From Dugong dugon (taxonomy: Eukaryota; Chordata; Mammalia; Sirenia; Dugongidae), in the NCBI GenBank assembly GCA_030035585.1, contig CM057465.1, positions 29,654,001 to 29,718,000 on the forward strand: a stretch of DNA of 64,000 nucleotides, read 5' to 3'. The number at the start of each line of letters is the position of its first letter. The first letter of the stretch is position 1. Of the stretch, positions 21,976-34,037 are shown one piece after another. Below the pieces are notes generated by a model that saw only the letters and a list, made by a program, of their open reading frames with translations, was not told where the DNA came from and did no database searches. Both the position numbers and the translations under genes were made by a program.

Positions 21976-23350
21976 CAATAAGTTATTATATTTATTTATG
22001 TTGTGTTTGCTTACTGTGTCCTACCTTTTTTTTTGTTTTCATATGCTCAAATAGGCTGCTCGTACGAGCTAGTTTGATTATTAGCATCTTTGAGGCTCTA
22101 ATGTCCTGTCACCAGGTGGTTAGATCTGTTACTAGATATGTGAGCTCAGGAGTCAGCCCACTCCTCCTGTATGGATTCAGTTCATGTGCCCAGGTAGATA
22201 ACCACCAAGTGTGTGGTGTGGGCTCTCACCTATGGTCCCAGACAGGCTTTGGCGATTGGTCTAGGCACAGGCATCTTGCCACAGGAGGTGGACACACTCT
22301 GAGTGAGGCAGGGGGCTGACAGCCGACCCCGAGTGTCCAACAGAAGGCGTGTCCCAGTTCCCTAGAGCATGTAGGTGGATGGATTTTGCAGCTGGACTAT
22401 GAGCTCCCAATGCTTTTGGCTGTAAGAACTGGGGGGCACTTCTTATTCTTGGTCCACTATCACAGGTAGCTAGGTGGCATGGGTGGAGCCACCAGTCCTC
22501 AGGCCCTTGATGTGGGTAGGTGAAGACCCTTCTTAATGGGCAGAGCAGAGTTAAATGTCATGAACCTGCCACTTCACTGCTGAAATTGTTCAAGTTAGAC
22601 TTCAAGTATATACCCTATTGTTCTGCGGTAATGATGGTCTATGCTGTTGAAATGGGCCCACACAAGTCTCTGCAGGGGGAAAGGCACGCAAAGTCCATGG
22701 ATCCCTTATGCCTGTGTCTAGGCAAAGGAGCTGTGTCTACCCTGGGTTCCTGGCTTAAGGGAGCAGGCAGTTTATTTTTCCCCCATTTGTTAATTTGGTC
22801 ACTCTCTAAGGATGGAAGAATGGCTCAGGGCATGTGATGGATCCTATTTCCAGCCTAGGGAACTTGGACATTGCTGATGCCGGTCTGGGTCCCAGTGCTA
22901 AGCAGCAAGCAGGGAGATAAATGAGAGAGAGGTTTTTCCCTAAGGAGGGTGTTCTTGATCTGCACAGTAAGCAGTACGCAAGTACTTACTTTTCATCGAT
23001 CTAGGGCTGCTTCTCACTGGTTCTGGGTGGCCGAGTAGACTCTCTGCAGTGGTTCTCTCCTGGTGTGGAATATACTTCCTGAGCACTGCTGCTTGCCTGC
23101 CTCACCACTCACCCATGAGCTTATCAGGCCTGAAGGGCTCAGGCTTTTGCAGAATCAGGTCTCGCAACTCCTTGCTGCTTCCAAACCACTGGTCCCTCCC
23201 CCTGCCACTCAGTCCAGTTCCTCAACTTTGCCTTAGATGTTCAGGGCTCCTAGATTGTCATATATAATTGATTCACTTGTTTTCTTGGGTCTTTGTTGTA
23301 AGAGGGTCCACCAGAAGAGTCTGACTACTCCACCATCTTGAGCCCGCTTC
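21976..23350 (-). promoter_or_regulatory. L1-2 5' UTR with YY1-like site
   Basis: About 1.4 kb, GC-richer than the surroundings. In L1 sense the element begins GAAGCGGGCTCAAGATGGTG. The CAAGATGG word (CCATCTTG on the plus strand, 23333-23340) lies 11-18 bases from the 5' end. This is the spacing at which human L1 carries a YY1 site that fixes the transcription start. No monomer repeats seen. Confidence 0.75.
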
Positions 23351-23363
23351 CTCAATACCTTCT

Positions 23364-26300
23364 AATTTTAATTTATACATGCCGTTTTGAAACATTATTT
23401 TGTTCCACCTTTTCCCCATGTCGACACAAACCATGGACTAGTCATACGTCAAGTCCTCTATGTTTTCTTAATCTATGCTTTCTATTTGATATTGAGAGAT
23501 CCAAAAATGATGACACTCTTAAGTAATGATAAAAAATTTATTTGTCGAAACTCCCATTGTTTTATTAGTGATTTCTATTGATCCTCTTTTCTGTAAAGCA
23601 GTAATGACAATAGAGGTTCCATGTTGCTATACCTGCAAATATCATTACAGAATCAAACTGACATCATTATTTGAAAGTCACAGTTACATTGAAGCAAATA
23701 GCAACAACAAAATGTTTACTGAATGAAGGAACTAAAGAAAGTCATGCATTTTGTGATTTGAACTTGAAATATATTTTTCAGCTGATTTCCTAAAATTTTT
23801 TTCCCTTAGAATCTTACTTAAGCATTTCCACTTAAATGAGTCTTTCACACTATGGTTATTGGGAATAGAAGGGTCCTTAATGCTTCTTCCTATAAGTCAT
23901 GTCTAAAAAAGTTCTCTGTGAAGATGAAACCAGAGAGTGGAATGAACTGCTTAGGTTACTGATACCTGCCATTACCTAAATCTCAGAGAAGCATACCCTA
24001 AATCTTCAAAGGCTCAGATGACATTTTCATGCCATTTTTATTTCACTCAGACCAAATTTCAAAGTATTTCAAGAGCAAATGCAGTCTAGTAATATTCTTA
24101 TTTCTTTCAGAAATACCACGGGATTGGAACAGCAAATTCACACACTCTCTCTCAAAGTGTTTAAAACTTAAAGATAGTTCATCATCTAAATCACTGGGCA
24201 CTTTTTTTTTTTAAACCAGTTTTTACTGTGGTTGTATTCCTTTGAACTTCTTTGCCAGATGTTCATTCTGTTCTTATTCTTAGTGCCTTGTCATTTTGAT
24301 TGCTCCTGGCTAATGCTTCCCAGCTTAAAAAACATGGTTTGAAAGAAATTGGCTTCTGGGTCTCATCATAATAACACAAATGTCAAGTCTCCAGTGTCCT
24401 ACCCTGCCATAACACAGAGAATATTTACGTATTTAGTATTATATGGTAGACAACCTTGGTACTTGCAGTTGTTAGAACACAACTCAGAATGCTGGCAAAA
24501 GGATTGCCTATTCTGAACTGTTTGTGATACTGAATTGCTAATCTTGATCTAATAATATAGTTTATTCTCAAATAAAAATATATGGTTGAATTATTGTTTT
24601 GAGAAATAGGGAAAGTTCAATCTAAATTATGGAAATATTCTACAAATTCACTTGGTGTACTTATTTAAAACGAAATTGTTCCTTTCAGTGTGATTTTAGC
24701 TATGCTTCTATTTCTCTTTTCCTCATACTTTTTTCCCTGAGAAATCCATATACTATCTGTATTCATATGCAATACTGTGCTGTAGCATAATATTATGTTA
24801 GAACAGTAGCTCCTGAAATATAGGGAAGGTAACAGGAAATAGGAAACTATGTGGAGTATACATGACTATTAAAATTTTTATGTTTATGAATAATTGTGCA
24901 TTTAAAATGCATGGAGTTTGCTGTAAGTATTCTGATTTCGGGTATCCCTTATGGTAAAATCCACTAACTTCAGAAGAAGAAAATGAAAATATTTCCTGTA
25001 AGAAGAAAAGCTTTAAAATCTCCTGTTTCCTAAAATCACGTCTCCTCTACCATTTATAAAACCACTACAAGTTTTCCATTTCCGACATCAGTAGAAACAA
25101 GACGGTGATGCCAAAAGAAACTGATTTCACGGTTATTGTTCCTCTCTGATTTGATTTACCTTGTAGTTTTCATACCTGTAATTGCAAGGACTACAAGATT
25201 TAAAAATTGCAGGCACACACAAGAAATATAACATTGAACATCAGTAAATGACAGTCTTGTGTTCATACATTTTTGCCATATCACTGGCTACTTGCTATGT
25301 TGCACACAATTGCTGAATTTTTAATATCGTAATAAACAAATCATAGCTCTTGGACTTAGAAATGAAAACACCATATTAGGGGAAAGTTTCTAACATTTTC
25401 AATAAAAATTAATGTAAATGAGAAAATTCAATGTTGTCTGTCACCGATGATTTTTAGGCTAAATAGCTGCATTAAGTACATTTTGAATGTGAGTTTACTA
25501 AACTTAACAAAAATACTTTTGAACCTTTCTTTTAATTTATAATGGCAAATTCTGTTATATTATTTAGATAACTAAAATAAAGTGTTACAAGATCTACCAA
25601 GTATACAAAAACTCTTACACATGGTTGCTTCTTTTCCTTCTGTTGTCTTTTTTTAATAGCTCTTCTTCCCTAGATCTGAAATTCAGAGCATAGAATTCAC
25701 TGTGGTCTTGATATGGAAACCAAAGGACCTGCTGAAACCCTGAGGTAAAAATGGGAAGTGAATCACTGTGAAACGATTTCAGTTTAAATAGCATATATCT
25801 TTGTGTGGTGTGCTTATATAAAGCAAAGAAATTGGGATTGTGTGGGCTGGGTCTCTGGAAGAGAGACTAAATGGAGTCTATTCATAATCCTCAGGTTTCA
25901 TTTGTACTTGAAGTATTTGGCTGAAGGATAAAAGGTAGACATTGTGGATGGAAGTAGAAATGGAAATTAACAGTTCTAACTATGAGAGTTATTTATCTTG
26001 ATACTTTCATTTTTAAATTTTATAGCAATAAATAAAGCACAAACATTTAAAAAAAAAAAAAAAAAGCTATGCTTTTTCATTGACTTGAATACCAATCAGG
26101 GAAAATAAAAGGCCTTGTGAGTTTAAAATGAAAGTGGATTTGGTTTTGCTGATTACTGCTGGTAGTAAGCAGCTGGCTAGATGTCTCAAATCTCACTTTC
26201 AAAAAGCCTGTTTTCTATTGGTGATGATAAATTTGCCCCTTGCTTATACTTAGCAGTGGGTGTTCAGTAGTTACTGCAGATTGGAAGTGATTCAGTTCAT

Positions 26301-27556
26301 TTCTTGGGTATTTTCAAAAGCAGGGAAGGATTTCACACTTGGTGAAGTGCTGCTTCACCAAAAGTAAAGACTATTACAGCTTGCGGGGGTGATAATTAAA
26401 GCCAATAACAACCTAGATGCCTCCCGGGTTCTGCAATGTTGGGAGTAATACTTTACCATTGTATACCTGTCTGGTCAGGGATGGACATTTTCGCTGGCTC
26501 CTGAATCAGGCTGAAACTGAAATTCAAATAAGAAATGCTGAAATTGTATTCATAAGATTTCATGTGGCGAGTTAAAACATGCAAATAAGTGTTGCAAGAC
26601 TGAAGGTAGTATAGAAAGGTAATAAATAATGTAGGAAAAACATTGAAAGGCTATTTCAAGGTATGATGTACTATTTTGTATACATGTGAGGAAAAGGAAA
26701 AATATTTTTAGCCCACAGAAGACACAGGGTAAACTCCAGAAGGAAAATACCAAGTATATTTAAAATATTGTGGCTTTAATATAATGTGATGCATCACAAA
26801 TAGATAATTTCTAACTGTAAAAGGTATTTACTATTTATTTCCCTTATAAATTAGTGAAAGAGCCATGTTTTTAATTATTAAGAAACACACCAGATTATAT
26901 ATTCTAAATAAGATTCAGAGGAAAGAATAACATTGACCAAAGAGTGAGTGGCTGAGAAGATGGTCACTGTGATAATTTGAACACTTAAATTACAGAAATA
27001 AGAGAATCCACATCCATTGAAGAGTTAAATCTGTATGGGCAACCAATATGTTTTTGGCCCTCATGTATTCAATTTCAGATTTCACGCTTTTGTAAAGAAG
27101 TGATCAGAAATGTTTCCAGAAGAAAGTACTTTATTTTCTGCTATACTATGGGTATGAAATGACTGTGCATGGGTGGAGGAGGGGTGAGGGGGGAGTGAAA
27201 GCGGCCCGGCTGTGCTTGTTGGGGAGTGAATTTATAAATTTTTAGCAAGTTGGTGATGAAGGTTATCTTACAATTTCTTTTTCTCTGATTCTGAGTCTAA
27301 ATAATATAAACCTACTAATCCTACTAGTGAGAAATTTAGACAAATTGTTTGTGGCATTATGAAGGCAAAAATAACTAGACGAGGATTTCTTTCCCTGCTA
27401 TTTCAAATCTTCCATTATTCTATCATAAAAAATGCAGTCTTTGAGAAAAACAGCCATTTGAATTGATCTAACTTCCACGTAAATCTTTTTGTTAAAAAGA
27501 AACAGTCACTTATCTCAAATATAGTGTACTGCCCTAATATTATTGCTTTAAATGAA
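23364..27556. other. Long unique non-coding block
   Basis: About 4.2 kb with no recognised transposon, apart from a possible poly(A)-bearing relic ending at 26065. No exon-like frame or splice-site pattern that I can defend. A G-rich stretch lies at 27170-27200. This is one of the better places to look for conserved non-coding sequence. Confidence 0.5.
26027..26065 (+). other. AATAAA plus A-run: possible retrocopy 3' end
   Basis: Two overlapping AATAAA-type hexamers (CAATAAATAAAG) lie about 15-20 bases before an uninterrupted run of about 17 A residues, as in a polyadenylated transcript tail. The word AGCTATGCTT follows the A-run and also occurs at 24699-24708. If that is a target-site duplication, the inserted unit would be about 1.35 kb. 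I recognise no parent gene. Confidence 0.3.
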
Positions 27557-27570
27557 TGAATATTAAGATA

Positions 27571-27739
27571 AACCAAAAAGAAAAAAGAAAAAAAAACTTT
27601 GCCACCCAGTCAATTCCAACTCATAGTGACCCTATAGGACAGAGTAGAACTGGCCCATAGGGTTTCCAAGGAGCAACTGGCGATTCGAACTATGAGCTTT
27701 TGGTAGCAGCCGTAGCTCTTAATTTTGTCACTAGGGCTC
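27571..27739 (-). mobile_element. AfroSINE with TSD
   Basis: Minus-strand short-type SINE, head AGAGCCCTAGTGACAAAATT, body CCTTGGAAACCCTATGGG, tail ending GAATTGACTGGGTGGCAAAG and A/T-rich DNA. Flanking TGAATATTAAGATA (27557-27570) and TGAATATTAATATA (27740-27753) differ at one base. Confidence 0.92.
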
Positions 27740-27753
27740 TGAATATTAATATA

Positions 27754-28200
27754 GTGGGGTTCAAATCCAGTATCCACCACAAATTCCTGTTCAATCTTGG
27801 GCAAGTCATTTCACATTTTGCCTCAGTTTCTACGTTTATAAAATGGATATCATCATGTTATTGTTGATGTTGTATGCTGTTAAGTGGATTCTTTCTCGTA
27901 GAGATCCTAGATGACAGAGTATAACTGCTCTATATCCTAGGCTGTCTTTATGGGAGAAGATGGCCAGGTCTTTTCTCTTGGGGAGATTCTGGGTGGGTTC
28001 GAACCCCTGACCTTTTGGTTAGCAGCCAAGCGCTTCATCACTGAGATGCCAGGGTTCCTTGGACATCATCATAATAGCAAAATCATAAGATGGTCATAAT
28101 AATTATAATAACATATGTCAAGTGCTTAAAACAAGCCTGGCGCATTCTAAGTGTAATACCAAATGTTACCTTTATTATAATAATTATTGTAATTGAATGA
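27754..28200 (+). mobile_element. MIR SINE relic split by an AfroSINE
   Basis: The left part (27754-27856) has TTCAAATCCAGTATCC, CTTGGGCAAGTCATTT and CCTCAGTTTCTACG, the MIR core in sense. After the SINE, 28061-28200 continues with the MIR 3' half (GGACATCATCATAATAG through AAGTGCTTAAAACAAGCCTG). Confidence 0.85.
27857..28060 (-). mobile_element. AfroSINE, long variant, inserted in MIR
   Basis: On the minus strand the head reads GGAACCCTGGCATCTCAGTG and AACCAAAAGGTCAGGGGTTC, followed by the extra internal block of the long variant and a CAACAATAA-type end. Flanking GGATATCATCAT (27845-27856) and GGACATCATCAT (28061-28072) form the target-site duplication within MIR. Confidence 0.88.
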
Positions 28201-28885
28201 GAACTGCTTTTAAATAACCCTGGCAATATATTTCTCATGCAGTTATGACTCAATTGTTTGCTTATTTATTTAGCATTTATTTGCATCTTTTATATATCAG
28301 TCACTATCCTCGTCTACTGGAGATATTAAGATGATTAAATATATAATTCCTTCCTTTATCATTTAGGGTAACCATAGGCTCTCATAACACAGAGAAGCTT
28401 AAAGAAGATGGAAGCTTACTCATCTCTTGTCTAACAGTTCTAAATTAACATACAGCTCTATTCCATATAGTTGTTTAAAAAAAAAACCCAGGTTCTTTAA
28501 CCTATTTTCACCATCACCAGCTTCCTGGTAACAGCTGGGTAGTTACCATATCTGGGTTCCAGCTGATGGGAAGAAAGAGAATGGAGGAGACATGTTCACA
28601 GTCTTGAGGGGTCTGGAGTTCAGTGCACACTTTACTTCTGCCTATAATCCACCTGTGAAAATTTAACAAACATGGAAACTCTAATTGCAAGGGAAACTGG
28701 AAATGTAACGTAGGTAGGCAGCAAAGTCCCTGGCTATTGCCAAGAAGGAAGGGTAAAATGAATTTTATTTGACAGCTAGCAGTCTTTAACAAATAGCTTC
28801 AGAAACTCACTGTCTAGTGAAGAGAATGTAGTTAAAATGAAGTGTGAAACTCTTAATATAATTATATGCATATAGTTAATTTGTA
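28201..28885. other. Unique non-coding DNA
   Basis: No gene seen. The frame of 92 codons at 28514-28792 (minus) has no recognisable domain. Confidence 0.55.
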
Positions 28886-29452
28886 CCCACAATCAACACC
28901 CATGGAAGCAGCAGTCAATAAATCAAAAGACACATTGCATTGGGCAAATCTACCACAAGAGACCTATTTAAAGTGTTAAAAAGCAAAGATGTCACCTTGA
29001 AGACTAAGCCATTGTGTTTTCAATCGTCTCATATGCATACAAAAGCTGGACAATGAATAAGGAACACAGAAGAACTGACACCTTTCAATTATGGTGTTGG
29101 GAAATAATATTGAATATAGTATGCACTACAAAAGAAAGAACTGTCTTGGAAGAAGTAAAACCAGAATGCTCCTTAGAAACAAGGGTGGCGAGACTATGTC
29201 TCACAAACTTTGAACATGTTACTAGGAGAGATCAGTCCCTAGAGAAGGACATCACGATTGTTAAAGTAGAGGGTCAGTGAAAAAGAAGAAGACTCTCAAT
29301 GAGATGGATTGACGCACTGGCTGCAACAATGGGCTCAAGCATGACAATGATTGTGGGGATGGAGCAGGACTGGGCAGTGTTTCATTCTGTATACACAGGG
29401 TCACTATGAGTTGGAACCAGCTTGATGGCACCTAACAACAACAACAACAATA
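28886..29452 (+). mobile_element. RTE LINE 3' fragment
   Basis: A 5'-truncated RTE beginning CCCACAATCAACACCCATGG and running through the C-terminal coding part to a TTGGAACCAGCTTGATGGC tail and (CAA)n end. An internal deletion near 29010 (AAGACTAAGCC) removes about 15 bases compared with the copy at 38436. Frameshifted and dead. Confidence 0.92.
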
Positions 29453-29833
29453 ATCTTTTACAAATCTAAATTTATTTCATTAGCTATTATTTATTCAGAG
29501 TATATAGTCTTTCTATATTTTGCTGTTAAATATCCTTTTGTGAAATGATGCTATCATAAGATATATTTTGTTTGTTTTTTTAAAATTTATTTTATTTTAG
29601 CTTCTATTCTCCTCTTTCTACCCAAATTCCCCTCCACCCATAGTTCAGTTAGTTGTATGTTTAGCTTCAGACTATGGGCAGGGAAAATATAATTCAGTGA
29701 ATATCTGAAAACTACTGGCCTTTCCAGTAGCATTTTGTAAAATAACATTTGTCTTTACCAATTGGAAGGAAATGGAAATATGAAATATTTTGGCACAAAA
29801 TTACTGAAGAATAATTTTTTAAGGTAATATCAC
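29453..29833. other. Unique AT-rich non-coding DNA
   Basis: No gene or clear repeat recognised. Confidence 0.5.
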
Positions 29834-30396
29834 TATGATGATTAAGGTTGTGTGTCAACTTTGCCGGTCCATGATTGTCAGTGGTTTGACTGTTTTAATG
29901 TAGTTTTGCAGTTATATGATGTTGTGATCCCTTCCATGATGAGATTTAAGATAATGTGATCACCTCCATGATGGGATCTGCTGTGAGTAGCCAATCAGTT
30001 GAAACGGAGTTTCCTTAGGCATGTCGCCTGCATCAAATATAAGTGGGCATTCTGGCAAGGCTCCTGGGCTTTTGTTCACTCTGAATCCTGCAGCTGGCTC
30101 CTCTTCCTCTGACCTCCAGTTCTTGGGTCTTGAGCTAGCAGCTTACTTGCAGTCTTGTCTGCTGATCTTGGAATTCCTCGGTATTAGCAGTCTGTGAGCA
30201 AGAGCCCTGCTCTCTGACCTGCCTTGGGTTCGGCAGCCCCTGTTGCTACATAAATCAAGAGATGCCTCTATGCTGATCCACAGACTTGGGACATTGCAGC
30301 CTCTACAACTGTGTAAGTCATTTTCTTGATACATATCTATATATATATTTATATGCTTTACTGGTTTTACTTCTCTAGAGAACCTAGCCTAAGACA
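29834..30396 (+). mobile_element. Solo LTR, same family as 62626-63229
   Basis: Starts TATGATGATTAAGGTTGTGT and ends CTCTAGAGAACCTAGCCTAAGACA, matching end to end the LTR at 62626. No internal retroviral sequence flanks it, so it is a solo LTR left by recombination. The adjoining 5-base words (ATCAC and ACAAC) match poorly, as expected for an old copy. TATA-like and T-rich words lie near 30340. Confidence 0.82.
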
Positions 30397-31743
30397 ACAA
30401 CTCTCACAGAAATATAAAATAAGCCCTTGTCAACACTTTGCTTAATGAGGAAACCAGTAAGATGTTAAAACCAATTCAAAGAAGAGTTCAAAGAACATGT
30501 TTGGGCAATCCATAAAAGTGTAATGAGTTTACAAATAGATGCAAAACTGGCCAATAACCAAAAGACATCTCAACCAGACACAATACAATTTATTCGTATA
30601 TCTATGGATAAGAATCATTTTCATTCCTCTCATTTTTCTACAATTTATAGAATTGTAAATAGCTTAAAAAGACAATGAAAAGAGGGATAATGTACAAAAG
30701 TACTCTACACAAGACAGTCAGTGATCTTTCTAGTCTATTTCAAAGTCATTCACAATTTTACTCACAATATAAAGGTGCTCTGATACTTTTTAATTTTTTT
30801 CATTTTAGTGTATCTTAAATCAAGTCACAATTTAATAATTTTTTTTTTTTTTGTGAAAACACTTGAATCCCTACTTTGGCAGTAACTAACTACATACTGT
30901 CTATTGCAGTATCAGTGTATTGTTGATGTTCACAACTAAGTATTAGTAGTAGTAGTTGTAGTAGCTGTGGTAAATATAGCACTTTTATCACTAGAATGAG
31001 TAGACAGTATGATAATAACAAATCAACATTAAGCTTATGCAAAAGTGAGATCAAGAATCTACTCGATGGAAACTAACAACAACAATGAAGATAATGAGGA
31101 ATCTGAATGGGGTTGCTTGAAAAATCTTTAATGCTTGGGATTGAGTCTCCTACCTAGATTTCTGTCTCACAGCAAATGTGTAAATCTCTGTTCTCAAGGA
31201 TGGTGTTTCCAGAAATTCATTCAATGTTGCCAATTATTTGACAATTATGGTGAGAGATGATGGAGAAGAGGATGGCAGGGAGGAAGGAAGGGGAGAGCAA
31301 AGAGAGAGAGAGAACACTAGTATGAGATGCTTCTCAAGCCTATTCTTTAGGCTTGCTCTTCATGTAACACAAAATCCCTTAATTACCTGGATTATACATG
31401 GTAAAACCTGAGAGAAAGACCAAATTAGCATTGAGGAAATTGACGCTATAACTTCTGGGCACTCTGACAATTGTCCATTAAAATTCAATTGAATATACAC
31501 TGAAAGATAAAAGCAGTCATTAATTCTAACAACAAAGAAATAGAGAAAATAAAAGTAAGTGTTCATTCTATTCAGGAAGAGATGATGGGGAAGAGCGGCT
31601 ATTGAAAGTCAGCTTTAAAAGTCTGGATTACTAAGGAAACATTATGGAGAACACTAAGCATTTGCTAAGTTCAATCAGACCAGCAATAAAAGCTGTGTAC
31701 AAAATGGGGACAGTCTTTGAATTACCTGTTTGTTTTCTTAGTC
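30397..31743. other. Mostly unique non-coding DNA
   Basis: Holds a short (TAG)n run near 30942-30962, a purine-rich (GGAA/GAGA)n tract at 31261-31312, and an isolated RTE/SINE-like tail word (GAATCTACTCGATGGAAAC, about 31051-31069, followed by a CAACAACAA run). No gene. Confidence 0.55.
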
Positions 31744-32209
31744 CAGTGGTTTTCAAAGTTTTTGATATCAGGATGCTTTAACTATCATAAAAATTATTGA
31801 GAATCCCTAAGAAGTCTTTTTTATTTTTCCATGTGGGTTATTGCTATTGGAATTTGTCATATTAGATATAAAAACAAAGTTTAAACTATCTATATATTAA
31901 TTCATTTTGAAATAACAATAATAAGCCCATTACATATTATCATAACACTTTTTTATGAAAAAAACTCTATAAAACAAAAATTTAGTAATGAGTGTCACTG
32001 TTTTACATTTTTGCAAATCTCTTTTTAATGTCTACCTTAGTAAAAGAGATTGGGATTCTCATGTCTACGTCTTCATTTTATCTGTTGCTATTTGTTTTTT
32101 GGCTTGAAGTTTAAGAAAGAAAATCTGACCACACACAGTTATGCAGCTAGAAAATGGAGGACCTCTGGACCCCCTGAAAAGGTCTCAGGGAACCATCCCC
32201 TCTGGGGTC
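31744..32209 (+). mobile_element. hAT-superfamily DNA transposon relic
   Basis: Begins with a hAT-type terminal repeat CAGTGGTTTTCAAAGTTTTT. It continues with CATTACATATTATCATAA and TTTACATTTTTGCAAATCTC, words I associate with old mammalian hAT elements. It ends in a terminal-repeat-like TCTCAGGGAACCATCCCC, where an RTE fragment abuts. The right terminal repeat is incomplete. Confidence 0.72.
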
Positions 32210-32421
32210 AAGTCCCTGGAGAAGGACACCATACTTGGTAAAGCAGAGGGTCAGCAAAAAAGAGGAAGGCCCTCAACAAGATAGATTGACACAGTGGCTG
32301 CAACAATGTGATCAAGCATAGCAACAATTGTGAGGATGGCATAGGACTGGGCAGTGTTTCATTCTGTCGTACACAGGGTTGCTATGAGTCAGAACTGGCT
32401 AGACAACACCTAACAATAAAA
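32210..32421 (+). mobile_element. RTE LINE 3'-end fragment
   Basis: The last 210 bases of RTE: AAGTCCCTGGAGAAGGACAC, GTGGCTGCAACAATG, then the GCTATGAGTCAGAACTGGC tail and CACCTAACAATAAAAAC end. It replaces the right end of the hAT relic. Confidence 0.9.
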
Positions 32422-32554
32422 ACATAGTTTAAAAAGAATGCATGTAATGAGCTTAATTTCTCTTAGATTATATAAGATGGAAACTCCGATCATATGCTAC
32501 TTACAAAAGAAACACCTAAGTGTAAACAGAAAAGTTTCAAACTGGAGGCACTCA

Positions 32555-33007
32555 TGTCAGACATTAGAATGATGAGGCCAACATGCTTTCCCAGGAAACA
32601 AAAGGTCAAGATGTAAACCATTTAAGAACAATGAGTCAAGATGTAAGCAATTTGTTCCTGGAAAAGAAAATGTGTTCATGACTACGATAGTGTATAACTG
32701 ACTATAACCATGTATAACTGACTACAGTCACGTATAACTAAACTAGCTGGTGCCACTCATCTAGGTGGTAACTTACCCCTTCCTAGCCAAGTGGCTGACC
32801 TTTACATTTGAAAGGACTTCGAGTTGAAGCTGATCTTATCTACAATCAACAACTAATTCAACACCTTTCCTTTGTTCTCTATGTACAGACTCCTTTGTAT
32901 AGTGAATTGCATTTTTACCTAGCACTGCCCAGCTCAAGCTATATTATTTCTCAATAACACTCTTTTTCTTTCACTCCTAACAAAGTATGAGATTTTCTTC
33001 TATGACA
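32555..33007 (+). repeat. 5' LTR of class I ERV with triple 20-bp U3 repeat
   Basis: Bounded by inverted TGTCA and TGACA. At 32680-32739 three 20-bp units each end in GTATAACT (GTGTATAACT, ATGTATAACT, ACGTATAACT), a layout typical of U3 enhancer repeats. The R/U5-like part is pyrimidine-rich (ACTCTTTTTCTTTCACTCC). A primer-binding-site-like TGGTGTAAAAAGCAGG begins at 33012, loosely like a tRNA-Phe site. Confidence 0.65.
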
Positions 33008-33140
33008 TTTCTGGTGTAAAAAGCAGGATTTTGAAGGTGCATTATCTCTTATGATCCCCAGGCATCGGGACACAAGCATGGTACCTGCTGAGCCACTTTG
33101 GGCTCTCCACTTCTGTGAATTCTTAGTAATCATTTAAGGT

Positions 33141-33190
33141 AAAAAAAACAAAAGAAAACAAAAACAAACAAACAAACAAAAAAAAACTCT
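33141..33190. repeat. (CAAA)n A-rich simple repeat
   Basis: About 50 bases of A with AAAC units inside the ERV leader. Confidence 0.85.
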
Positions 33191-33296
33191 GGAATCTGAG
33201 CTCTGTTCCTTGTGCTGATAACTCTTTGAGTTTTATCGTGTATTTGTTTTGATTCTTGCAAGTAAAAGCTTGTTTTGCTGTAACTGTTATAATAGA

Positions 33297-34037
33297 ATGG
33301 AGAGTGCCATGTCTAAAGGAGATCTGGAGCCACATTCTGGGACTCCTATTCACTACATGAACAAGCATTATGGTCCCTTATTATGCATGTTCTTTTCTGT
33401 TTGGCATAACCTCACTCGAGACAGTCTGAAAAATCAGTGGCTACTTTAGGGTTCTTTTGATCTCTCTAAGTTAATTTTTCTGCACAATAAGTTAAAGAAC
33501 CATGGCTCCCAGATTAAACATTCCCAATGAGATGCCTATTTTTATTGGTATATTGAGGCCTCTAAAAGATATCTTGACAGTAAAATTGCTTCCCTGCAGA
33601 ACACTGTCACTAAATTAACTAGGCAGAGTAAAAATTTACAATGTCAAATTTTAGCTCCCACCCCTTCTGCTCCCCAGCCTGATGCTACCTCTTTATACCC
33701 TTCTTTGCCTTCATATTCCTCTGATAACACTTTATCTGAACTTCCCATTTTCCCCAAAAAACAAGCAAATAAACCTTTGTCTAAAATGCCTTTTAAAATT
33801 TGCTCTGGCATTGATGCCAAAGATTTCTCTAATATCACTTTTTCCCCATAGACATGCTCAGGATTATGTAGCATTTTGAAAGAGTTTACTAAACTCTGTG
33901 AGGACCCATACAAATTTTCTGAAGAATTTCAAATCCTTGTTGAAGCCTATCAGCCTGGGCTCCCCAACTTATATCAGCTTGTTCACATGATTAGTGGCCC
34001 TGAAGAAGCCCAATTATGGCTAGAACAGGCAGAATAG
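33297..34037 (+). pseudogene. ERV gag remnant (matrix/capsid region)
   Basis: One plus-strand frame reads through about 247 codons with three in-frame stops (33447, near 33530 and near 33850) before a fourth TAG at 34035. The last 60 codons resemble the N-terminal part of gammaretroviral capsid, with the order EFTKLCEDPYKF, EEFQILVEAY, GLPNLYQLVH. Upstream the frame is Pro/Ser-rich, as a matrix-p12 region would be. The assignment rests on remembered family features, not a search. Non-functional. Confidence 0.6.

Larger units (their letters stand above)
15750..23350 (-). mobile_element. L1-2: older full-length L1 LINE, inactive
   Basis: A 7.6 kb minus-strand L1 with a 3' UTR (15750-16748), ORF2, ORF1 and a distinct GC-richer 5' UTR. 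Target-site duplications CTCGATACCTTCT (15737-15749) and CTCAATACCTTCT (23351-23363) differ at one base, which confirms a complete insertion. It has more indels and stops than L1-1. The 5' UTR (21976-23350) does not resemble that of L1-1, and the 3' UTR lacks the second stacked end and the perfect hairpin. It therefore represents an older subfamily or one with a replaced promoter. Confidence 0.93.

Noticed and set aside
23364..27556. Host exons in the largest unique block
   Set aside because: No frame over about 70 codons, no recognisable domain and no convincing splice-site pairing. Left as non-coding.
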